From: Sitta carolinensis
Taxonomy: Eukaryota; Chordata; Aves; Passeriformes; Sittidae
NCBI GenBank assembly: GCA_032173965.1
Contig: CM063284.1
Span: forward strand, 60,758,863 to 60,822,862
Direction: 5' to 3'
Length of the DNA stretch: 64,000 nt
The notes under the pieces were generated by a model. It was not told the DNA's origin. It was given only the letters and a program-made list of their open reading frames with translations, and did not search any database. A program made the position numbers and the translations under genes. This document shows, piece after piece, positions 39,675 to 49,119 of this stretch; position 1 is the stretch's first letter, and each line of letters begins with the position of its first letter.

Positions 39675-42600
39675 CCCACCTGAAAAATATATGTGTTTTA
39701 TTTTACTATTATTCCATACAATCACCAAAACATTCTGAAGCCAGAGGAGATTGCAGGATGAAATAGATAATGAGGTGCAGTAGTCTAGCAATAGTTAAGA
39801 GTTTTAGGGGTATTTTTTGCTTTTAATCAAGACACAGAGACCAACAGATGGGCCACCTGTGATGAAAGGCAAGTAGAAAAACTAAGCTTGCCATTGTTCT
39901 TAAAATTGTTATGCACATATCTGACAGCAACTAAGTTAGATCAAAGCAGAGTGCAGAGGAGATCACAAAGCAACAGCCACTGAAGCAGATAAAGAAGATG
40001 TGAAAAGAGCTACAAGCTAACTAGTACAGGGACATGAAATTTGTACTGACCAAAGCTGTGAAACAGTACAACCCAGAGGTATCAAAGACACGTTTATTTC
40101 AGAACTACAGAAGAAATGGAAATATGAAGGTGTGGCATGAAAGAAAGAGATGTAATAAAGTATAAAGATGTAACATTCAGAGCATCTTGCACGATTAAAG
40201 TTACAAACACACACCAGGAGACATAAGACACTTTCTGTGTTTTCACTTGCTTAAAAATTATTCATCACAAGGAAACATGTTTTGATACAGTAAAAAAGCA
40301 GTCCTGGCATTATATAAAGGTAGCCAAAGTAGAACTGAAATATCCTTTTCCTTTCCATCAGTCACAACATTAAACTCCAGAAATTGTTATAGTTATTAGA
40401 AACAGTTACTAAATATTAGAAACAGGCATCCTTGATCAGTCTTGTTTTTCCCATTCCAGACTGCTGTCATCCTAGTGATCCAGATGTAGTGACTGAATTA
40501 TTATTTGTATGCCAGTCATATTCAGCCCAAACGACCCTACAGAGAGCCAAGAGAGTTAGTAACAGCAAAAAACTTCTCCTGGATATTCCTCAATAAAAAT
40601 CCCTCCATCAGTGGGAGAGTCAGGTAAGCCAAAAGGCTTTCTCCAGACCACCAAAATCAGGCTCAGACAACATCGTGGATATGACACCTCCATGGCTCTC
40701 TGGAAGAGAACTATTAAGGGGTTCTCCTATTTTCTAAACAAAGTCCAGTTAGAACAATCACAGATTTCATTTTCTAAACGAATTTTTTTCTAAACCAAGT
40801 GCACTTGGTCACATGTCAAAGTTTTCATGGATAAATTGGAGGTGTGGTGCTGGAAGAAAAAAAAAAAAAAAAAAAAAAAAGAGAGTAACATTCTACTCCT
40901 CTCTCTTAATTTAATTTTTTCCAAAAGACAAATTCTCCAGCCTTCTTTTACCTCACCTCTTGCTTGAATTTACAGAAACTTCTAGCAACTCTTTACTAAT
41001 GTAAAAGCCACCGTGTCACTCACCTCCCCCAACATGTGAGAAAGAGCATCAGCTGCCTGTCCTGCCTTCTCTGCAGCTGAAACAGCAAAGAGATGGCAGC
41101 AGAAGAGCAAACAAGATGGATGGGAAATGGCTCTCTACTGAAGTCTGTAGTGCCATGTGAGGAAAAGTTCAAGCAGTGGATGTCAGGGTCAAAGTTCTTC
41201 CCTGTGACCTGGCCTTCCTAGGGGAAAATCTGTAGTGGGTAGCTGTGTACATGTGTGGATATTAGTAAAAGGTACTGTAAATTGTTTCCTTTCTGTCAGG
41301 TTAATTTCCATGTGCTTTATTTAGGAGCAACTTAATCACACCAAGCATAAAATAAATGTGTGCTCAGAATCTCAAATTATTCTCAAGTCCTGCTCAGCCT
41401 GCTGCAAAGATACAGTTTCAATCACGAGGTGTGTTTCTTTTCAACGGATAAATTTGCCAGACATTTGGTGAAAAAAAAAAAAAATTCCATTAAAGCACAT
41501 AGTCAATCTGCTGAGAACCTGGCCTCTGTTGTCGTTGGCTTCAGTGAATTAAAGGACATCGATCCCAGCCTCTCCAGTATTTTTAAGACTCCAGTTTTAC
41601 AGTGGATTTAAGGAAGCATTTACTAGTAAGTCTGAAGTTGAAAAATAAATAAAAATCTGTGTTCTTGCAGTGAAAAAGAGGTACAAAACGAAAATGATAG
41701 GGCTTTTTAAATGAAGTTTACACTGAAATTCTTCTTTCTGCCTCATGACCAGGGAGGAAAAGAAGAAAAAAGGCAAAAAAACCCCAAAACCCAAGCAACA
41801 AAAAATCTGGAGGCTCCTGTCCTGAATGTGAAATATGCAATAACATTTGTCATTATTTCCCATATTGAGCATGAAATGGTTCCTTCATATTGAAAGAATG
41901 TATAAGTACATAAGAACAAGAGTTCTGAAAACTATTACCAAATTATTTTTTCACATGTCAAACAGTGAATTCCGAACTATATTTGGAGAGCTGGCTACAG
42001 CTTCATCTTTTTTTCATCTTTTCAGTACCATCAGAACATAACTCTGTCAAAATACCTTCCAATTTTCCCATCAAAAGTGGACAATGTTTCTTGAAAGCTG
42101 CCTGCAAAAGGGATTAATATTTCAATGATAAACCAATATAACTGCTTAAAAATAACATAGGAGTGACATAAAAGTATCACTGTTTACCTGTTTTACTATT
42201 TTTAACTTAATTAAATTACCTTAAATATTTTACCACAGAAATATGTGAATTTGTTTATTATCATCAATTCTACTGATACCTTAAAAAAAAAGAAAAAAAA
42301 AAAAAATTTGCAGATTTATGAGAAAGTTATCAAAAAAGAAGGATCCCATCTTGGAAAAATGTGGACCCACAACAATAGACTCTCAACTGAAGGAACTGAT
42401 CTTTTATAGGGTTGGTGTGTGCATATCCCTTCGCTGCTTTGGAGAGTATGGTCTCATGCACCTGGAACTACCTACATGGCAAAGGGATTCTCATGATTCT
42501 CCCATTCACAGCAGAATTAAGGAAGCTGAAAAAAAAAAATCTACATACTAGAAACGTTACTACATTTTTAAGAAGAAAAATGCTTCACAGAATATGGGAA

Positions 42601-42714
42601 GATACTCTCCAAAACCAGAGGTTAGACAGGTCACTGCTACTATTATTCCTGCTGAGAACGATACTTTTGCATTCAAGAGCAATGAGAGATTTGATGTAAA
42701 AGACGCTATGTTAC
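39675..42714. other. Non-coding stretch between LTRs
   Basis: No gene was recognised. The stretch includes an A24 run at 40857, A-rich patches near 41469-41485 and 42283-42308, and a CCCCAAAACCC-type patch near 41780. Open frames stay below 100 codons and match nothing known. Confidence 0.6.
40857..40880. repeat. Poly-A homopolymer (24 nt)
   Basis: An uninterrupted A run followed by GAGAGTAAC. No element body was recognised next to it. Confidence 0.95.
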
Positions 42715-43005
42715 TGTGATGTAGATAGAAACACACAGCAACACACACAACCGGCGTTCAGGCAGAGAAGAAGAAAGGAAGAAGATCCTAGTTTATTGTT
42801 GACCTCGTATCTATAAGTTTCTGGACAGTGATCAGAGATTGGACCGAGAAGTTACCACCTCTCCATCTTCACTGGTCACTTGAGAAGTCCATCAGGTGAG
42901 ATCTTTTACAAAGGAATGCAAACATGAGTCTTGTTTATCTTACAATTCATGAGAACTGACTCCACTATATAAAACAAATCAGAAGGCTTATTTTCAGGGA
43001 CAACA
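42715..43005 (-). mobile_element. 0.29 kb solo LTR, copy 1 of a twin pair, minus strand
   Basis: On the minus strand it starts TGTTGTCCCTGAAAATAAGC and ends TACATCACA. A TATA-like TATAGATA (about 42809-42816) precedes AATAAA (42792-42797), the U3-R-U5 order of an LTR. It is nearly identical to 47194-47481: about 9 differences plus a small indel over the 205 bp from the polyadenylation signal to the 5' end. The flanks ATGTTAC (42708-42714) and ATGCTAC (43006-43012) match at six of seven bases; this could be a target duplication, though 4-6 bp is usual. No polypurine tract precedes the 5' end and no primer-binding site follows the 3' end, so it is a solo copy. Confidence 0.8.
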
Positions 43006-43299
43006 ATGCTACATATTGCTTATTGTTTAAGGGCTATTAGTGAAGAATAACTGAAAACCGAGAAGTTCTCTTATCTTCCTCCTATAAAACACTGGAGTGA
43101 AAGTGGGGGTTTGAAATGGGGTTTGTAAAGGCTTGAGCCTACTGGACAGTTACCAAAGCAGAGAAGTTACTGGAAAGCTGTACTGTCTCTGATGGGTCGC
43201 TGAAAATAGAGAACACTACAAAAGAACACAGGATGGTAGAGTTGCGGGTGAAAAAAAAAATTGCAGATGGAAAGAAACAAGCTTGTGTGTATAGACTGG

Positions 43300-43921
43300 G
43301 GAATGAGAGCTGGAGAGCAGCACTGTGGAAAGGGTTGAGGGTGTCCTGGTCGATGTCAAGGTGAATCTGAGCCAGCAGTGCCCTGGCAGCCAGGAGGGCC
43401 AACCCTGTCCTGGGTGCATCAGACACAGCATGGCCAGCTGGGCAAGGGAGGGGATTGTCCGGCTCTGCTCTGAGGCAGCCTCACTCGAGTGCTGGGGAAA
43501 TTGTGAGTGCCACAAGGTAAGAAAGACATTAAACTGTTAGAGAGTGTCCAAAGGAGGGCCATGAGGTTGGTGAAGGGCCTTGAGGGGAGCACATGAGGAG
43601 GGGCTGAGGGAACTTGGGATGTTCAGCCTGGAGGAGACTGAGGGAGACCCCTCATGAGGAGAAGAGAAGCACTGATCCCTACTCTGTGGAGACCAGTGAC
43701 AGGGCTTGAGGGAATGACTGAGTCAGGGGAGGTTTAGGTTGGACATCAGGAAAAGGTTCTTCACCCAGGGAAGTGTTCACAGCACAGAGACTGTCTGAGT
43801 TGGAGAACCATTTGGATAATGCTATCATGCACATGGTGTGAAAAAGTGTCCTGCACAGGGCCAGGAGTTAAACATGATGAACCAGATGCATCCTTTCCAA
43901 CTCAGCATATTCTGTGACTGA
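43300..43921 (+). mobile_element. CR1 LINE fragment, plus strand
   Basis: The copy starts near GAGAGCAGCACTGTGGAAAGG and runs through the CR1 ORF2 end (GGGCCATGAGGTTGGTGAAG, GATGTTCAGCCTGGAGGAGA) and the GGTTGGACATCAGGAAAAGG block. It ends at TCCTTTCCAACTCAGCATAT then TTCTGTGACTGA, a decayed 3' octamer. It lies between the twin LTRs and faces the opposite way. The sequence is diverged, with an internal gap relative to the usual CR1 tail. The 5' limit is uncertain by about 20 bp. Confidence 0.93.
43325..43540 (+). pseudogene. Remnant of CR1 ORF2 C-terminal region
   Basis: The plus-strand frame reads VEGVLVDVKVNLSQQCPG, which matches the CR1 ORF2 signature GVLVD.KL.MSQQC, followed by CIRHSMASWAREGIVRLCSEA, matching CI...VASR.REVILPLYSA. 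The frame ends at a stop after about 70 codons, and the rest of the C-terminus is in other frames. It is non-functional and part of the surrounding CR1 fragment. Confidence 0.75.
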
Positions 43922-46900
43922 CAATAACATAATGAAAAGAGGATTAACATGTAGATGGCAGGAAAACACCATGAATTAAAAAATTAGAAGGTTTTCCATG
44001 CAAAATATTAGCTGCCAGGTGACACCTAATTATCGATACCTATATGAAACCTTAATCATGTTGGCTTCTCTTTTCTGAGGTGTGTATAAAAAGTATGCTG
44101 GAGATGAAGGCTATGAAAAATTTGTATAAAACTTTAAATACAACAAAACATTCAAAACTGGTGTAAAGAAAAGGTAAAGAGAGAAGAAATTGATGGAAGA
44201 AGCAAGATAGTTTATCCCACTGTCTTTGATCAATGAGAAGCAAGAAGAAATAAAATAAACTACAATCCTTTGGAAAAATGAAACACTGCTCCCATACTGA
44301 ATATTTATTCTAAAGCCTAGTTTTTAACTAATTCTTAACTGAATCTGTAAGTGTGAAAATTTGCATGGAACATCCAGAAATAAAAAAATTAAAGCATATT
44401 TTCCTCATTTATATGCAGAACTAAATATCTCAAAGTATATTTTGTTTCTGTTCTCTCTTCCTATTTGGTCCAAAACATGAAATAAAAAAACCCGAATGTA
44501 TTTATTTAATGTTAACTTTGAATCTCAGAGAATGCTATTCTCAGGATGTGGCAGTTCCTATTCTATCAGAACAGACTTGCCTATTTCTGAAGAATACCTC
44601 TAATCACAAAACAGAAGATAAAAACTAGGAATAAAACAACAGGAAGGATACATGCACCACAGCCAGTAGTAGAGAGAAGGTATTTCAAATGCAATGTAGT
44701 GCCAATCACCATCATAGTTTTAAAATTAAGTAAAGCTGCTACATCTCCTGTTCTGTCAATACTTCTCATTAAAAAAAACCAAAACAACTGCTCAGATATT
44801 TTCTATTTTATTTGGACATAAGCACGAATTCCAAACAAATGAGGAAAGCACTGTCTGCCTTCCAAGAGATAAATGGAAACCTGGACACTTTAAAGCTGGC
44901 ATGCATTTTTGTCACACCTGAAAGCTAATTGAAAAATCCCCTTTTACATTACAGCTGACCCACTTCTGCTCAAGCAACTTCGAGTGATAAGAAGCCAATC
45001 ATGAAGGACACATCTGCTGGCATTCTTTTAAGTTCCAAGCTGAAATTTTGACATGAGTATGAATATGTTAGATATATTTGCAAAATATAAACAAATGGTA
45101 GAACAGAACATTCTTTTTAATAATATTTTAAATTTACTACATTTATGTTAATGATGCGCACACAGAATGAAGATTGCAGTTAATAATTAAACAATGAAAC
45201 TATTTTGAAGGGCAGATATGCTGTGCATCAAGGTCAATGCATTTAAATAACTAGATAGTTCATAAATCCCAGCTAATAAACAACTTAGTGACTATGACAA
45301 AGTAAATACACTGTCAGTTACTGCTTCATTCTCAGCAGTTCTGTGTATTTGGATAGTGTGGAATTTTCTTTTTACAGAATCAAAACTATCTTTTTAACTA
45401 ATTTAGTGACATAATTTAGAAACATTTAATGCTTCTGTATTTCTAGCTTTTGTTCAAGATACAGCCACATCGTTTGGATGAATTGAACACTTCCTTTACA
45501 ATGAACAATTTCATTTCTCTTTCTTCTCCTGTGTCACCAAAAATTAAGGACATAAATTTAATATTACATTTACCAAGAAAATATTACTAAAGGAATTTCA
45601 CTGCATAAATAGAGAGCAGGAACAGAAGTCGGGAATAGGCATAATGATAGGCAATGATCTTACCTAATATGCAGGACTGAAAATGAAGACTTACACTTCT
45701 CAGAATTACAAGCTAGCTGTATAATTCTTATTTAGTATGATCTTGTAGCCTATTCACTTTAGCCAATGCTGAATGCTTTTAGAAAAATCCCAATGGTATT
45801 ACCAGTCTCAGCATTGTCTATCTTATTCTAATTTAGAAAAAAATAAATAAATTGTAAACTTATAAACGATCCTGGGAGAAGTTTTTAGAGAGTTGCTTGG
45901 AATCACTTCAGAAGTGCCATACAAAACATATAAGAAGATATTTATGCTTCCTAACATTTGACTGTTCTGTTTCTAGATCTAGCTCTAAATCAGGAAGACT
46001 GGAAAAAACAAAAACAAAACCAAAAAAAACCAAAAAAAACCCCCACAAACTATTTTTATCACTGTTGTCATGGTTTAACATAGTTTGTTTTTTTATGTAA
46101 CCAAAATCACTACACTGTATATGTTCTTACATATGTGAACTCTTACTAGATATATTATTTTAGCTTGCTTTGAATTTGCATTTTCTTGCTGCAAAGCTGA
46201 TTAAGCTACCCTTACTAACCAAGCCCTTATGTAAAACTCACCTTGAATTCAACTGGGGTTTGGTACAAAGAGAAAATTAAAAGCATGGACCTTACAGGAG
46301 AGGATGATCCATTTGATGTAATGGTTGCACATTATACATATATTTATACATAAAACATATTGTGTCACTTTTTTGGACCATATCAGAGATTTACAGGAAT
46401 GGTCATTAGGCCATAAAGAAAGTAATACATTTTAATCCTATCAACTTAATGCAATTTTGCACTTCTCTCTATTGATGATGAGGCTATGAAGACATACTGC
46501 TTGTTGGACAAAGCAAACTTTCTGCATTCACACTCTGTTAATTAATTCATCACCTAAAAGCTAAGTATTGATTTTTTAATGGCTCTACAAATCTGTTTAA
46601 GCTACTATGATGTAATTAAGAGGACATGTGTTTACTGTAAATTATTTAACAAGTACAAGGACTGTGCATTCAGCAATAACCAAAATTTTTGCTCAGACAA
46701 CAGGCAAATTGACTGTTGGAAATTGTTTTTTCAGTAATTTTATAAACTACCATGATTATTATCAAGATGGATTTTTAAAAACCTCCTATAGCAATAGAAA
46801 TAGAAAGATGTGATACTTCATGTTTCGAAATGGACAAGAGATCTTGTGCCAATTTGGTGGTGGGGAGTCAGCTATTTAACATAAGTTCCCACAGGGATGG

Positions 46901-47193
46901 TGAAACACAAATCTCAAGCCAAACCTTAAAAGAAAATTAGTTGAGAAAATTAGTGTACTATGGTATATGAACTCATAAAATATTCTATCCGAAATACTAG
47001 CAAAATTAAGAGCAATGTCCTAATTTCAGCAGATGTTATCTGATTATCCACTAAAATCCTAAAGTCAAAGTAACACGTGAAACTGTTATTATCTTCTTCC
47101 ATTAGAAGTATGGAGATATGGTTAAATGGATAGTGATGTACAACATATGTCTCCTATGAGTGTGAGCAAATCTGCAGTCAAGTAAACAGTCAC
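43922..47193. other. Repeat-poor AT-rich stretch between CR1 and the second twin LTR
   Basis: No gene was recognised. From about 44.9 to 45.5 kb and 46.4 to 46.65 kb the sequence is free of visible repeats and contains homeodomain-like TAATTA/TTAATTAATT motifs, so these parts are candidates for conserved non-coding DNA on appearance only. An A-rich CAAAA/CCAAAAAAAACC patch lies at about 46005-46045; the lysine-rich 67-codon frame over it is an artefact. Confidence 0.5.
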
Positions 47194-47481
47194 TGTGATG
47201 CACAGAGGGAACACAGCAACACACACAACCGGCGTTCAGGCAGAGAAGAAGAAAAGAACTCTCTCCTTTATTGTTGACCTCGTATATATAAGTTTCTGGA
47301 CAGTGATCAGAGATTGGACAGAGAAGTTCCCACCTCTCCATCTCCACTGGTCACTTGAGAAGTCCATCAGGTGATATCTTTTACAAAGGAATGTAAACAT
47401 GATTCTTGTTTATCTTACAATTCATGAGAACTGACTCCATTATACTAAAACAAATCAGAAGGCTTATTTTCAGGGACAACA
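47194..47481 (-). mobile_element. 0.29 kb solo LTR, copy 2 of a twin pair, minus strand
   Basis: It has the same ends and layout as the copy at 42715-43005: minus-strand TGTTGTCCCTG start, a better TATA box here (TATATATA at about 47283-47290), AATAAA at 47267-47272, and end CATCACA. It differs mainly by point changes and by a short divergent patch just 3' of the polyadenylation signal. The flanks (AGTCAC to the left, GTGAAC to the right) give no clear target duplication. The 3' end is not followed by a tRNA-like primer site, so it is a solo LTR and not half of a provirus with copy 1. Confidence 0.8.
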
Positions 47482-47762
47482 GTGAACCACTGACATGCAG
47501 ACTATATAAACAATAGAAAAGCAACCTAACAAAGAGCAGATACAGCTTGCTGCAAATAGAAGTAGATTTCTTACCTTGTGTTTACATTGCAAAAATGAAA
47601 TACACTTAGTATATCATTACCACTGCCAGGAAAAAAACAAACCTATATAAGGGGGGAAAGGAAGGGAGTTTAATCTCAGATGCTAAAACAAGAAATTCAA
47701 GAATTAGTGCTTTGTAAAATAGGCAAAAATTATGCCAGGTAAATATTTTATTGATATAATAA

Positions 47763-47767
47763 AAACT
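47763..47767. repeat. Left target-site duplication AAACT
   Basis: AAACT directly precedes the TG start of the 1.35 kb LTR and is repeated exactly at 49115-49119. Confidence 0.85.
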
Positions 47768-48904
47768 TGTCGTAGTTTGGAAAAAAAATGAGTTTTTTGA
47801 ACTTCAGTGGTCAAACCAATGAGTGCTCAGGTTTAAAGACTGGCATCTGGTGTGGCCACTGAGGACAAGGATCCGCCTCTGAGAACACAAGGGGTTAAAA
47901 GCAGAGGGCTCCCCGGAAAGCTCTCTCTTGGTTCCGGTCCCTGAGGACGGAGGGATCTCCCCTGCCCAGCGGCTGGCTGGGCGGGGGAGGGGAAGCCATG
48001 CGGCCTGGGGAGGTAGGCTGGAACCTTGGGCACAGAGGGGGAGAGGAAAAATCCTGCAGGATGGAAGGGTGGAGAGAGTACAAGAACCTTGAGAGGTATC
48101 AGACAGCCTTCTTTTCCCTTCCCCCCCTCCTCCCCCCCGGAGAGAGAGACTGAGAAAACCGTGTCTGTGATCTCCGTCACCTTGAAATTTGATATCAACA
48201 ACTAGACAGCACGGCCGAAGGAGTATGGGAGGGGTGGCGCGAGAAGAGTGCCCAACAACAAAGATACTGTGAGAGTTCTGGGGAAACAAAGCCCAAGATT
48301 TTAACCCTTTTCGTAAATGATAGAAACTTTATAAATGCTAATCCTCCTGAATTTGAAGAAGAAAGATAGAAAGAATTAAGCAAAGATGATGGAGTGGGAA
48401 TGCTGAAAAGAATCCTAGGTGGGAGGAGATGATGGAGTGGCTTTGGCTGGACTCTTTTGTATAACCATGGACGGACTCATTTCTTTTCTGTAACATAGAA
48501 GCTGTATCTGGGGAGAGGCATTGGCTTGGAGCCAAGAGTGGACAGTAGTGTGAACAGAGATGAGAGGAAGAGCTCTGTTCTCAAAGCCCCTCGGCCCCAG
48601 GGGGTAATATTGGGGGGACTGGTGTCCCAAAATTTGAGAAGCTGTCGTTTCTTGGAACTAACCAAAGCATCTTCAAAAAGAAAAACCCTAGAAGCAGCTC
48701 TGGTCCATGCACAGTGGTGAGAGCACTGGACATGGAGGAAGAGGCCACGATGTGGTGCAAGAAGGACTCCTATCTCTCCTCAATGAACTGAGTACTGATT
48801 ATCGGAAGGGTGGTAATAGACTAAAGATTAATTATCTAAAAGGTGGTACGTGATGAACGTGATGGGGAATTTTCAGTTTGTTTTGTTGGGTTGAGAACTG
48901 GTGT

Positions 48905-48915
48905 GGGGGGGGGGG
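48905..48915 (+). repeat. G11 homopolymer in the LTR
   Basis: GTGT is followed by eleven G and then AGGAAG. It is a possible G-quadruplex contributor and a likely site of length variation or sequencing error. Confidence 0.8.
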
Positions 48916-48980
48916 AGGAAGAGTGTTTTTTTTAAAGTTTCCATGTTCTTCTGTATGTGTCTTCTTTGCCTATTATAAGT

Positions 48981-48986
48981 AATAAA
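48981..48986 (+). terminator. Polyadenylation signal of the 1.35 kb LTR
   Basis: AATAAA in the context TAAGTAATAAAGTTTTTT, followed by a T/G-rich stretch (TTTTCTTTTGTTTTC), which is a good downstream element. It fixes the plus orientation of the LTR. Confidence 0.8.
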
Positions 48987-49114
48987 GTTTTTTTCTTTTG
49001 TTTTCTAAATTAGAAACTGTTTTGCTCTGTTTTTGGTCACATCTCACAGCAGATACTAGGGACAGTATATCGTTATAGGGGCACTGGCCTTGTGCCAACG
49101 TCAAACCTTTGACA

Positions 49115-49119
49115 AAACT
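49115..49119. repeat. Right target-site duplication AAACT
   Basis: An exact copy of 47763-47767, directly after the terminal GACA of the LTR. Confidence 0.85.

Larger units (their letters stand above)
47768..49114 (+). mobile_element. 1.35 kb solo LTR of an ERVL-type endogenous retrovirus, plus strand
   Basis: It begins TGTCGTAGTTTGGAAAAA and ends GCCAACGTCAAACC then TTTGACA, the TG...CA ends of an avian ERVL-like LTR I recognise from memory. It is flanked on both sides by a perfect 5 bp duplication, AAACT, the length usual for ERVL. Sense features are a TATAAA at 48330-48335 and AATAAA at 48981-48986, about 130 bp from the 3' end. The element is GC- and CpG-richer than its surroundings (about 25 CpG by eye), has a C-rich block at about 48121-48138 and an 11-G run at 48905-48915. 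The intact duplication and retained CpGs suggest it is the youngest LTR here. No proviral genes adjoin it. The 161-codon minus-strand frame inside it is antisense noise. Confidence 0.92.

Noticed and set aside
45897..46100. Lysine/proline-rich frame reminiscent of a basic nuclear signal
   Set aside because: It arises from an A-rich CAAAA/CCAAAA low-complexity patch.
46064..46110. TGTCATGGTTTAAC, similar to the start of some avian LTRs (a similar string is at about 17573)
   Set aside because: The sequence that follows shows no LTR body, TATA box or matching end, so a 14 bp match is not enough.
42715..47481. A provirus bounded by the twin LTRs
   Set aside because: The interior has an unrelated plus-strand CR1, no retroviral coding similarity, no primer-binding site and no polypurine tract.
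47804..48289. 161-codon minus-strand open frame, the longest in the window
   Set aside because: It lies inside the plus-strand 1.35 kb LTR, in its GC-rich part, with no protein family resemblance. It is antisense noise.
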